DNA from: Stigonema sp964246695
Lineage (GTDB): Bacteria; Cyanobacteriota; Cyanobacteriia; Cyanobacteriales; Nostocaceae
Reading direction: 5' to 3'
NCBI GenBank assembly: GCA_964246695.1
Contig: CAXTSI010000002.1
Span: 1-64,000 of the forward strand
Length of the DNA: 64,000 nt
Numbering within the stretch: the stretch's first letter is position 1; each line of letters starts with the position of its first letter. Shown here in pieces: positions 25,807-35,771 of this stretch. Below the pieces are notes generated by a model that ran no database searches, was not told the DNA's origin, and saw nothing but the letters and a program-made list of their open reading frames with translations. A program made the position numbers and the translations under genes.

Positions 25807-27921
25807 TTAAGCCAGACCATTGTCAGGCTGAAGTTTCAGCACTTGATTGAAATCGAACAGCGCCCCCTGATAATCTTTTGACTGTTGGCTGATCAAACCT
25901 CGGACGAAGTAGCTTGTAAATAGAGGCTTTATCTCAATTGCCTTATTTAACGCCGCGATCGCTTCTGGGTAGCGTTTTAATCTGGACAGGATCAAACCTC
26001 GCCATTCATAGAAGTTAACAACATCGTTTTTGTACTTGATCGCCTCATCAATTGCAGCTAACGCTGAGGGGTATTTTTCTAAGTCTCTAAGCACTTCACT
26101 TTTTATCTTCCAAGCTTCATAGTAGTAGGGTTGAATCTTTGTGGCTTGATCCAAAGCAGCTAACGCTTCTGGATATTTTTTCTGGGAATATAATGCCAAG
26201 CCTTGGAGATAATAAGCTTGAGGGAAGTCTGGCTTTAGCTTGATGGCTTGAAGCAAAGCTGCAATGGCTTCTGAATTTTTGCCTAATCGCCATAGTTGAT
26301 TGCCATAATTGAGCCAATCTTTCTCCTTGGCATTTTGTTGCAGCTTTTCGATAGCAAATAATGGATGATTTTGGAGCGAATTAATTTCTACTTCTGTGAG
26401 TTTTTTTGGTGCAGTATTAACAACTTTCAACAATTCTGGTTTCAATCCCGATTTTGTGGCTAGACCTAAAAGTGTACTGCTTGGTACTCCGCGTCCAAAA
26501 CCTAGATTTACCTGACTATTTACTCTTTCATCCTCTAAACCTGCGTTAATCCCAATGAATTGCCCCTTTGAATCTAACACTGGTCCTCCACTCATTTCGG
26601 GAAGTGTCAGATTGGAGTAAATCAGTTCGTAGCCATAATTAATCAAACAATCAAAATTACAATCGTCTTTTGCACGGTTAAATACTTTCTCTTTATCCTG
26701 AAGATAACCAGCGGTAAACTTCCGCTTTCCTCCAGAGTACCCAGGAAAACCAGATAGAAATACCAAATTATTTGTGTTCAAGTTGAATAGGTTATATTTA
26801 GCAATCGTGGCGACAGAATAGGTTTGATTACTGGTAAACTGTAACAGCGCTGCGTCTAATCCTTCCGGTTTGACAATGTTTTCCTGTTGCAAAGCATATC
26901 GCTGTCCATCTGGGGTAACAATTTCATAAGAGTCTGGATTCTTTACTACATGAGATGCAGTGACAACATAGTATGTTTGTCCAGTATGTGCAATGATGAC
27001 TCCGGAACCATTACCATTGTTTTTGGAGTCAATCCGCACGGTAATTTGTTCAGCAATGCTATTAACTTGATCGACTATATTATTAGTAGCTGGCGGCTGT
27101 GTAGGCTGTTGCTGATTTTGTCCTTTTGGTGAGACATCTGCAATATTGGGAGCGATTTGTGCTATTGTTTGAATTGGGACAGCAAAGCTGAGTTGTCTAA
27201 AATGTTGCAGTTGTTCAGTGCTGGGACGACTCCCATTTTGGTAAACATAAGCATCGTTTAAAATAGCGAAGTTCAGTAAACCATTCACCCCAATTAACTG
27301 ACCTTCAAGATTTAATAGTGGTCCCCCACTCATTCCTTGTTGAACAGAGTTGGTGTAACCAATTTGATAACCTCCAACTAAAGGTTGAGGAGATAAGAGG
27401 GAGATTTTGCCACTACTAATGACTAATTTTTGACTATCATCAGGAAACCCAGCGGCGAAAACTTCTTGATTTTATGATAAGTTTGCGGTCGGGGCTAAAG
27501 GTACAACGCGATAGTTTTCTTTGGCTTGAAACTGTAATAAGGCTAAATCATTACTTTTGACAGAATCACCACGACTGATAACGACCGCTGAATGAGTTTT
27601 GCCATCAAGAGTTTGGATGCGATAAGCTTCTTTAGAGTTAACCACATGGGCATTGGTTAAAATGGTGTAAGTTTGCCCAACTTTGTTGATTAAAATCCCA
27701 CTTCCGCCCTGATGAACACTCAAGACTTTAACGGTGATGGCTTGGGCTAATTGACGAATTTGTTCTCTTGTAGTGGTGCTACTTACGAGTACGGGAGTCG
27801 GATGATGAGGTTGGTTGAATATTCCAGCATCGGCGGTTGGGAGGAACAGGAGACTGCTGATGCTGGCGATTGCGCTTCGCGCAGCGGCTTTGCCTTTCGC
27901 CAGAAGGTTGAAGTGGTTCAT
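25807..27921 (-). pseudogene. Broken double trypsin-like protease/TPR gene
   Basis: It is read from 27921 (MNHFNLLAKGKAAARSAIAS) and is collinear with the 18936-21698 gene. An in-frame TAA at 27472-27474 follows PTANLS; downstream the same frame continues (NQEVFAAGFP) with both protease domains intact. The 3' end is truncated after about five TPRs at 25807, where a HIP1-rich repeat begins. One nonsense codon plus loss of the C-terminal TPRs make it a pseudogene, although a partial protein could start internally. Confidence 0.85.
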
Positions 27922-27997
27922 TTTTTTAGGTAAATATAGTTTACAATTTGATAAAATTATGCCATTTTAACTTTTTTGAACGCTGTAGTACTCAGAA

Positions 27998-28965
27998 ATG
28001 CAAATTGACCACGACCAACTCTTCAAAGAACTTTTGTCCACGTTTTTCGTCGAATTCATCGAGTTATTCCTACCAGAAGTAGCTAGCTACCTTGAGCGTG
28101 AATCAATCACCTTTTTGCAGCAAGAGTATTTTACTGACCTGATAACTGGAGAGCGCAAAATTATCGATTTGCTGGCACTGGTAAAGTTTCGCGGACAACA
28201 GACTTGCTTTATTATTCATGTAGAAAATCAGTCTTATACTGAATCGGATTTTGCACGAAGAATGTTCTTCTATTTTGCCAAGCTACATCAAGAATATTTG
28301 CTACCTATCTATCCGGTGGTGGTATTTTCTTTTGATGAACCAAAACGAGCCGAACCCAGGCAGTATCAGGTAGAGTTCTCAAATTTAAAGGTACTGGAAT
28401 TTAACTTTACCGCAATTCAATTGAATCAGCTGAACTGGCGAGATTTTCTACAACAGCAAAACCCGGTAGCAGCGGCATTGATGGTGAGTCCAGTGCTGAA
28501 GGCGGGTTTCCCGCCGTAGGCAACTGGCGAACCCGAAGGGCAAAAATGCAAATTGCGCCACAGGATCGTCCCAAAGTAAAGGCAGAGTGTTTGCGATTAC
28601 TAGCAACGCTACGACTAGATCCGGCACGGACACAGTTAATATCAGGGTTTGTGGATACATACTTGCGATTAAATGCAACAGAGGAACAGGTTTTTGGGCG
28701 TGAGCTTGATAGCATGGGTTTAATAGAGGAGGAACAAGTTATGGAAATTGTCACCAGTTGGATGGAAACTGGAATGCAACGGGGAACACAAAAGCTGGTG
28801 CTGCGGCTTTTAAATCGTCGGTTGGGAACACTTGAACCATCGCTCTTGCAGCGTGTGAGTGAATTACCATTGGAACAATTGGAGGCTTTGGGCGAGGATT
28901 TACTAGACTTCACACAAATATCAGATTTAGTGAATTGGTTGAATCAACCTGGAGGCACATCGCTT
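27998..28965 (+). pseudogene. Rpn/DUF4351-type putative nuclease gene interrupted by a 56-bp palindrome
   Basis: 27998-28519 encodes the PD-(D/E)XK-like N-terminal domain (DHDQLFKELLSTFFVEFIEL, ITGERKIIDLLALVKF, CFIIHVENQS). After NPVAAALM a 56-bp insertion (about 28494-28549, GGCGGGTTTCCCGCC core) brings a stop. The gene resumes at MQIAPQDRPKVKAECLRLL and runs through GMQRGTQKLVLRLLNRRLG to DUF4351 (about 28960). Removing the insert restores ALMAKMQIAPQ. Relatives are recombination-promoting nuclease/transposase-like proteins. Confidence 0.78.
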
Positions 28966-29160
28966 GATCGTAAGAGCGCGATCGGCTTTGCTGCTGCTTT
29001 TGCGCGATCGCTAGTTTTACAGTTGTTGCATTTACTATTAGCTGCACCTAACGCTAGCAACAGCAAGATATGCTGGAGACGACTGTGTGTCTCTTCGAGA
29101 TGCGATCGCTACCGCACTGCTTGTACTGAGGGATGCGAGAGTAGTTTTTGCGAGGTTTTT
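28966..29160. repeat. HIP1-rich duplicated segment, copy 2
   Basis: This has GCGATCG motifs and the stretch TTTACAGTTGTTGCATTTAC resembling 25700 and 29470. It separates two DUF4351 copies. Confidence 0.5.
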
Positions 29161-29415
29161 GGGCGTGAGCTTGATAGCATGGGTTTAATAGAGGAGGAAC
29201 AAGTTATGGAAATTGTCACCAGTTGGATGGAAACACCGAATGCAAAAGCTGGTGCTGCGGCAGTTAAATCGTCGGTTGGGAACACTTGAACCATCGCTCT
29301 TGCAGCGTGTGAGTGAATTACCATTGGAACAATTGGAGGCTTTGGGCGAGGATTTACTAGACTTCACACAAATATCAGATTTAGTGAATTGGTTGAATCA
29401 ACCTGGAGGCACATC
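29158..29415 (+). pseudogene. DUF4351 fragment, copy 3
   Basis: This directly repeats 28697-28965 (GGGCGTGAGCTTGATAGCAT onward) but carries the ACCGAATGCAAAAGC junction of copy 1, which shifts the frame. It encodes LVLRQLNRRLGTLEPSLL after the shift. Confidence 0.75.
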
Positions 29416-29575
29416 GCTTGATCGTAAGAGCGCGATCGGCTTTGCTGCTGCTTTTGCGCGATCGCCAGCTTTACAGTTGTTGAATTTACCATTAGCTGCA
29501 CCCAATGCGTGCAAGAGCGCGATCTGCCGGAGGCGGCTGCTTTTCGTAGGGAAGCACTCGCGATCGCTCCTGTAA

Positions 29576-29870
29576 CGTCTTTTAACAGAGAACGGGCGTA
29601 ACACCGGCTACTGTATGTTCTTGCATCGTCAGGTTGAAGTCGAATTGCTTCATTTAAATCTGCAATTCCCCCCTGATAATCTTTCAAGTTAGTGCGTACA
29701 ACACCTCGGCTTAAGTAGGTTAGATAATTAGGCTTAAAGTCAATCGCCTTTTTAAATGCTTGCATAGCCGCAGAGTAGCGTTTTAATTTGTAGAGTATCC
29801 AACCTCGCTGTAAATAAAGGTTAACACCGTTGTTGTTGTACTCAATTGCCTTATCAATTGCTGCTAGTTT
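29576..29870 (-). pseudogene. TPR-encoding remnant of protease/TPR gene
   Basis: The minus strand encodes TPR units (MQAFKKAIDFKPNYLTYLSR, then GGIADLNEAIRLQPDDA). It plausibly is the missing tail of the broken gene ending at 25807, now about 3.8 kb away with the same HIP1-rich repeat at both breakpoints. Confidence 0.65.
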
Positions 29871-30085
29871 GTATCAGGAATATTTTGGCGATCGCTTGTA
29901 GCAACACCCAATTTACTAATAAGTAGGAGGACATAAATAATTTTTTGTCTCACGCAAAGACGCAAAGAAGAACACCAAGTAAAGGACTTTTGCTAGAAAT
30001 TTAATGATTCATAAACTCAAGTATCTCTATTCTCTGCGTCCTCTGCGCCTCTGCGGTTATAAAAGAAATATTAGGCATAAAAACA
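29871..30085. other. Intergenic with reused TTTTTTGTCTCACGCAAAGA sequence
   Basis: 29938-29985 resembles 101-190. The segment TCTCTGCGTCCTCTGCGCCT is another common cyanobacterial intergenic motif. It is the upstream region of the AAA-WD40 gene. Confidence 0.4.
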
Positions 30086-30209
30086 ATGGAATTTGACAAC
30101 TATTATAAAGTTGGTGGCAGCTTAAATGCCAATCATCGCACCTATGTAGTCCGAAAAGCTGACGAACAAATCTTTGAGTTTTTAAAAGCTGGAGAATATT
30201 GTTTCGTTT

Positions 30210-30331
30210 CTGATATCTTGCACCATTCTCAACAAGGTGAGAGAAACCGGGTTTATAAACGATAAATTAAGGGTTTCAACTTTACATATTCGCAATAAAC
30301 CCGGTATAAGAGCGGTGGTGCAAGATGTGAG
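30210..30331. mobile_element. MITE-like element in AAA-WD40 gene, copy A
   Basis: 122 bp, left end CTGATATCTTGCACC, right end GGTGCAAGATGTGAG, flanked by GTTT (30206-30209 and 30332-30335). The interior has AAACCGGGTTTATAAACG...CCCGG inverted sequences. No coding capacity. Confidence 0.9.
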
Positions 30332-32020
30332 GTTTTTAACTCGCGACAGATGGGCAAATCTAGTTTGCGAGTCCAAACGATGAAAAAACTGAGAGCAGAA
30401 GGAATAAAATGTGCTTCTATTGATCTGACACTCATCGGTAGTCATGTCAGTCAAGAAAAATGGTACAAAGGATTTGCGAATCAGTTGTTATCCAGTTTTG
30501 AAATAGATGAAATTGATTTCAATAGCTGGTGGAATAGTCATCATGGATGGACAGATTTACAACGATTAAACCTGCTCATTGAGTCCGTATTACTGAAGAA
30601 ATTCGCGTCAAATATTGTCATTTTTATTGATGAAATTGATACCCTGAACAAAAGTGAGTTTAAGGATGACTTTTTTGCTTTTATTCGCGCTTGTTATAAT
30701 CAACGAGCCGATCGGGCAAAATACGATCGCTTGACTTTTTGTTTACTAGGAGTTGCGACACCAGGAGATTTGATTCAAGAAAGAGAGCGTACACCGTTTA
30801 ATATTGGTAGTTCAATAGAGTTAACTGGGTTTAGCTTTGCGGAAGCAAAGGATGCATTAATTCCTGGATTAGAGGGAGTAGAATATCCTGAAACTGTCTT
30901 ACAAGAGGTGTTAAATTGGACTGGTGGACAACCATTTCTTACCCAGAGGTTATGCAGTCTCATTGTACAAAGACCAGAAAGCAGCAAGCTTAATATTGAT
31001 GAGTTAGTTCAAAATTGTATTATCCAGAATTGGGAATCTCAAGATGAACCAGAGCATTTACGCACGATACGCGATCGCCTGTTACGGAATGAACAAAAAG
31101 CTGCTAGGCTACTAGGATTGTATCAGCAAGTTTTGAATTCTAACACCTCTTCCCCAGGCGAATGGGTTATGATAGATGGGAGTCATGAGCAAACAGAATT
31201 AAGACTATCAGGTTTAGTAGTCAAAAAAGATAATTATTTAAAAGTATATAATCCGATTTATCAAGCAGTTTTTGATCGTGATTGGCTGAAGCACGAATTA
31301 GACAAATTGCGCCCATATAGTGAAGCAATCAACAACTGGTTAAATTACGATCGCAATTCATCGGGGTTATTGCGAGGTAAAGCCTTAGATGATGCTCAAT
31401 CATGGGCTGTAGGTAAAAGTTTAAGTACTTGGGATTATGAGTTTCTACAAGAAAGTCAAAAACTAGAAAACGAAGCACAAATCGCGGTAAATCACAAATT
31501 AACAGCAGCTAATCAAAAATTGGCTGAAGCGAATGAGAAAGCTCAACTAAAATTGGCTAAAGCAAATCAAAAGGCGAAGTTTATAATTTGGATAGGGGGA
31601 AGTATTGCAACTATCCTGATACTTGTGAGTGCTATCTTGGGACAGAACTTACGGAGAACAGCCGAAGCCACAAGACTCACACAGGCTGGGGATAATGCCG
31701 CGCAACAGTTTAAATCTAAACAACTTGAAGCTTTACTTTCAGCCATGAAGACTGGTGAAGATTTGAAAGACCTTGTTAAGGATAAGCGATCGCTGGCAGA
31801 ATACCAAACAATTACTCCCTTGTCTGCTTTAGCGAATATTCTCGTCAATATTCGTGAACATAATCAAATCGACAGCGGTCAAACAATACTCAACAGTCTC
31901 AGTTTCAGTCCCGATGGTAAAATCATAGCTTCTGCTGGTGATGACGGCACTGTTAAACTTTGGCATCAGAATGGGACTCTGATTAAAACCCTCACTGGGC
32001 ATAACAATAAGGTGACTAGC

Positions 32021-32141
32021 CTGATATCTTGCACCAGCATCAAAAACCGGGTTTCTTGCAAATATTCAAGGCTGAGACCCTTTATTTGTGGTTGAGAAAC
32101 CCGGTTTTTTAGGTCTTATTGAGAATGGTGCAAGATCTGAG
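32021..32141. mobile_element. MITE-like element in AAA-WD40 gene, copy B
   Basis: 121 bp, left end CTGATATCTTGCACC, right end GGTGCAAGATCTGAG, flanked by TAGC (32017-32020 and 32142-32145). The interior has AAAAACCGGGTTTCTTGC and GAGAAACCCGGTTTTTTA as inverted arms. Excision joins ACT-AGC to GCT-ACA in frame. Confidence 0.9.
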
Positions 32142-33299
32142 TAGCGCTACATTCAGCCCCGATAGTAAAATTATTGCCTCTGGTAGCGAAGACGGAACTG
32201 TTAAACTCTGGAAATTGGATGGGATGATGACAACCCTCCCTGGGGATCAAGGTAGGGCGATCGGCGCTACATTCAATTTTGATGGGACTATTGCCTCTGG
32301 TAGCAAAGACGGAACTGTTAAACTCTGGAAATTGGATGGGACTCTCATTAAAACCTTATCCATGCAAAGTCATTCAGTAACAAGCATAAGTTTCAGCCCG
32401 GATGGCAAAATTATTGCTTCTGGAAGCTATGACGGTACTGTCAAACTTTGGCAGCGGGATGGAACTCCGATTACAACTCTGAAAGTCAATTCACTTTTGG
32501 TAGTAACAAGTGTCAGTTTCAGCCCTGATGGCAAAATTATTGCTGCTGGTGGTGATGACGGAACTATCAAACTTTGGAAACGAGATGGGACTCTGATTGC
32601 CACTCTGCGGGAGCATAGAAATTGGGTGACAAGTGTCAGTTTCAGCCCGGATGGTAAAATCATTGCTTCTGGTGGTGATGATGCAACTATCAAACTTTGG
32701 CATCTGGATGGGACTCTACTCGCCACCCTGACTGGTCATAAAAAGAATATTAATGGCGTTAGTTTCAGCCCTGATGGTAAAATCATTGCTACTAGTAGTG
32801 ATGACCGAACTATCAAACTCTGGAAGTGGGATGGAAGCAAGTGGGATCAAACCCCTACCACCCTCATTGGACATAGCGGTGCAGTCACAAGCGTTAGTTT
32901 TAGCCCCGATGGAGAAATCATAGCTTCTGCAAGCGTTGACAAAACTATCAAACTTTGGAAACCCAATGGGACTCTCATTACTACTCTCACTGGACATAGC
33001 AATGCAGTAACAAACGCTACATTCAGCCCCGATGGTATCCTTGCCTCTATCAGTAAGGATGGGAGAGTGATTTTGTGGAGTTTGAATCTAGATAATTTAC
33101 TAACGCAGGGATGTCAATGGCTCCAAAATTATTTTATCACTCATCCTGATGCTCTCAAGACCTTAAAAGTATGCGATCGCAAGTCTAGCACTCCTAAATA
33201 ATTCGTGAAATCCTCTCTTTCTTTCCTTCCTTCGCGCTCTTTGTGCCTTTGCGGTTCGTTAAAAAAGATTAATTCTGACTCCACAGATAGGACTGCTGT

Positions 33300-33412
33300 C
33301 AATACGGTTCGGTTAAGAGTTGTTGGTGAGGATTACATAGGTGTAGAGACGCGACCGATCGCGTCTCTACAGAAGTTATCGGTATGTAGATTATCTTATC
33401 CGAACCGTATTG
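33300..33412. mobile_element. MITE-like element, CAATACGGTTC termini
   Basis: Ends CAATACGGTTCGGTTAAGA and TCTTATCCGAACCGTATTG are imperfect inverted repeats. The inside has TAGAGACGCGACC/GATCGCGTCTCTA. A 10-bp direct repeat GGACTGCTGT flanks it (33290-33299, 33413-33422). A related element is at 39623-39715. Confidence 0.75.
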
Positions 33413-33463
33413 GGACTGCTGTAGCAATCAAAATTCATGAGTCACGATAACAACATCCTCAAA

Positions 33464-33535
33464 AGCGGGCGATGGGACTCGAACCCACGACGTTCAGCAT
33501 GGGAAGCTGACATTCTACCACTGAATTACACCCGC
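33464..33535 (-). tRNA. tRNA-Gly (CCC)
   Basis: 72 nt. The acceptor stem GCGGGTG pairs with CGCCCGC (one G-T). The anticodon stem is TCAGC/GCTGA around the loop TTCCCAT, giving anticodon CCC, which reads GGG. The T arm is GTGGGTTCGAGTCCCAT. The CCA end is not encoded. Confidence 0.95.
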
Positions 33536-33817
33536 AAATTGCCATCAGCCAGAATAAGACTAATACATATAATACCACCATTTATCTATTTTAGCTAGCA
33601 GGTGGCAGATTCACCATAATTGCAACCGCAGACGGACGCAGATAATTCTCTGTTCTATCTGCGTCGAGGGTGCGGTTCAAAATCAGTAGCATTTATTTTA
33701 TCCCAAAAATGAATAAACCCAGACAGAGTCAGGAACTTGACAAAGCCAAAAGCGCGTGGCAAATTAGAGGTAAATTGGTTTAAACTTATTTACCTAATCT
33801 ACAAGTAACTTTACAAA
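33536..33817. other. Intergenic, no gene recognised
   Basis: It holds the tRNA promoter region and the 5' region of the ArsR gene. No RNA or repeat is recognised beyond AGACGGACGCAGATAATTCT, a common cyanobacterial intergenic motif. Confidence 0.4.
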
Positions 33818-34141
33818 ATGCAGAAAGAGGAAGCCGTGCGGTTTCTCACTGCTATAGGTGCCCCCGCGCGCCTCGAGCTGATCTCATTGTTATTTCATCA
33901 AGGACGCAGTAATGTAGGCGACATTGCCCGAAAGTTTCGTCTCAGTCGTCCTGCCATTTCTCATCATTTGAAAGTTCTCAAGGAGGCTGGGGTAATTGAG
34001 TATGAGAAGGTAGGTCAGGAAGGTTTTTACTGGTTGAATAGGGTGCGCTTAATATCTGGACTGCGGGCGATCGCTGATGGAATTGAGCGTTTTCAACCAG
34101 ACTCGCCTTGCGACAAACCTGACGATCGTCAGTGCCATTGA
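33818..34141 (+). CDS. ArsR-family transcriptional regulator
   Basis: A 107-residue winged-helix protein: ARLELISLLFHQGRSNVGDI, recognition helix LSRPAISHHLKVLKEAGVI, wing KVGQEGFYWLN. There is no ELCVC metal site; a Cys and His cluster at the end (SPCDKPDDRQCH) could bind metal or redox signals. It precedes the RND efflux genes by 117 bases in the same direction and probably represses them. Confidence 0.88.
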   Translation: MQKEEAVRFLTAIGAPARLELISLLFHQGRSNVGDIARKFRLSRPAISHHLKVLKEAGVIEYEKVGQEGFYWLNRVRLISGLRAIADGIERFQPDSPCDKPDDRQCH

Positions 34142-34258
34142 AGGCAATGCTGGCTAGGGGATCGTATTCTTAAACATAAGTTAATATACGGTTATAGATT
34201 GTAAATTTTTTAATAAAAGTCAAAGTAAAATTGCGTAGGCTGAAACGGAGGTGTTACT

Positions 34259-35674
34259 GTGACTAATAAACCTTTCACAGAAGTTGAATCTGAAGAACCA
34301 GAGGTAGTTGAGAACACCACTTGGATAGAGAAAAAACGATTTTCCAAGCAGCGTACACGCGTACGTTGGCTGATGCCACTATTCTTAGGCACTGGCTTGG
34401 GGATAGGAATCACCTTTGTTGGTATGCAACTGCTACATAACCCAATTAAGGGTTCTACTGCCAAATCGCCACCACAAGCGTCTCTCACCCTGCCAACTGT
34501 TACCGTCGCCATGGCAGTAACAACCCGCATCGCCCGCAGCCTCAGCAGTACAGGTACTGTCGCTGCCCGCGAACATATCTTGGTTTTGCCGCAAACCAGT
34601 GGCTTGCAAATCAAGAAAATTTTAGTCAATGAGGGCAAACAGATAAAAGCCGGAGAGGTGCTAGCAATCTTGGACGATTCGGTACTGCAAACACAAATCG
34701 ACCAAGCAAAGGCAAAGGTACAATCTGACAAAGGACTGTTTGAGCAAAAACAAGCTGCCCTAGCGACTGCCCGCGCCAACGTTGCCCAAGCCCGCGCTAA
34801 CGTTGCCCAAGCCCGCGCCAGCGAAAAAGACGCCCTCGTGAAACTCAAAAATTACCAACAGCTAGGTGACGCCGGAGCAATTAGTCGCGAGCAATTAGAC
34901 GATCGCGCCACCAATGCTACGACAAAAAAAGAAGCAGTCAACGCCGCAGTCGAAGCAGTCAACGCCGCAGTAGCAACTATCGGTAGCGCCAAGGCAAATG
35001 TTAACAGCGCCCAAGCCGACGTCCAAAATAGTGCTGCTAAAGTGGCACAACTGCAAACACAGTTAGGACAAACGTTAGTTCGGGCGCCAGTTGCGGGAAT
35101 AATAGCTAAAAAGAATGTCGAGGTTGGCGATGTGACTAGCACAAAACAACTATTTGAAATTATTCGCGATGGGGCGCTGGAACTACAGGCACAAATTCCA
35201 GAAGTGCAGTTGCCGCAAGTAGCAATTGGCGCATCAGCACAAATTACCTCCGATAGCGATCGCCGCGTCCGTTTAGATGGAATTGTACGGGAAATATCGC
35301 CCCAAGTTGACGAGAAAAATCGCAAGGCGATCGTCAAAATTAATTTGCCACCAACACCCCTGCTGCGTCCGGGGATGTTTGCCCGTGCGGCAATTACTAC
35401 CAATACAGTTATGTCCGTCAGCGTACCTGCTAAAGCAGTGCTACCGCAACCAGATGGCAAAGCCATTGTTTTCACCCTATCAGGTGAAGACACACAAAAG
35501 TCCGAAGCTTTAAAAACAGTAAAGGTATACATAGTTAAAGCTACAAAAGTGCAAGTAGGAGAAATTATCAGAGGTGGCGACATCGAAATTAGCCAAGGTC
35601 TAAATCCAGGCGTTCGCGTGGTTACTGTCGGTGCGCCATATCTCAAAGATGGCGATCGCGTACAAGTTCCTTAG
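34259..35674 (+). CDS. RND efflux periplasmic adaptor (HlyD/MFP family)
   Basis: 471 residues. Membrane anchor about 35-56 (LMPLFLGTGLGIGITFVG), then a barrel/lipoyl half with GTVAAREHILVLPQTSG, a long Ala-rich coiled coil (about 140-265, VAQARANVAQARAS repeats), the second lipoyl half VRAPVAGIIAKKNVEVGD, and beta-barrel and membrane-proximal domains. GTG start with GGAGGT seven bases upstream. It forms the tripartite pump with the next gene; an outer-membrane factor must be encoded elsewhere. Confidence 0.92.
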   Translation: MTNKPFTEVESEEPEVVENTTWIEKKRFSKQRTRVRWLMPLFLGTGLGIGITFVGMQLLHNPIKGSTAKSPPQASLTLPTVTVAMAVTTRIARSLSSTGTVAAREHILVLPQTSGLQIKKILVNEGKQIKAGEVLAILDDSVLQTQIDQAKAKVQSDKGLFEQKQAALATARANVAQARANVAQARASEKDALVKLKNYQQLGDAGAISREQLDDRATNATTKKEAVNAAVEAVNAAVATIGSAKANVNSAQADVQNSAAKVAQLQTQLGQTLVRAPVAGIIAKKNVEVGDVTSTKQLFEIIRDGALELQAQIPEVQLPQVAIGASAQITSDSDRRVRLDGIVREISPQVDEKNRKAIVKINLPPTPLLRPGMFARAAITTNTVMSVSVPAKAVLPQPDGKAIVFTLSGEDTQKSEALKTVKVYIVKATKVQVGEIIRGGDIEISQGLNPGVRVVTVGAPYLKDGDRVQVP

Positions 35675-35689
35675 TCATTTGTTGATTGT

Positions 35690-35765
35690 TCATTGCTAAT
35701 GGCTAATTGCTAATTGTCAATTATTACCATTAGCCATTAGCCATTAGCCATTAGCAATTAGCCAA
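35690..35765. repeat. ATTAGCC / GGCTAAT heptamer repeats between adaptor and pump genes
   Basis: A TAATGGCTAATTGC array followed by an ATTAGCC array, partly complementary. It sits inside the presumed operon and could form an mRNA hairpin that alters relative expression. Confidence 0.75.
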
Positions 35766-35771
35766 TATAAT

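Larger units (their letters stand above)
30086..33201 (+). pseudogene. AAA-ATPase/WD40 signalling protein gene split by two MITEs
   Basis: Starts MEFDNYYKVGGSLNANHRT. Walker A is NSRQMGKSS and Walker B VIFIDEIDTL in an AAA-like (AAA_35-type) N-terminal domain. A membrane helix (IIWIGGSIATILILVSAI) and about nine WD40 repeats (FSPDGKIIASGGDDGTIKLW type) follow. A 122-bp element sits just before Walker A and a 121-bp element in the first WD repeats. Each has a 4-bp duplication. Removing both elements and one duplication each leaves 2865 bases, an uninterrupted 954-residue frame. As it stands, at least the 30350-32095 and 32119-33201 pieces are open. Confidence 0.9.

Noticed and set aside
33205..33450. 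81-codon plus-strand frame
   Set aside because: It overlaps a MITE and common intergenic motifs.
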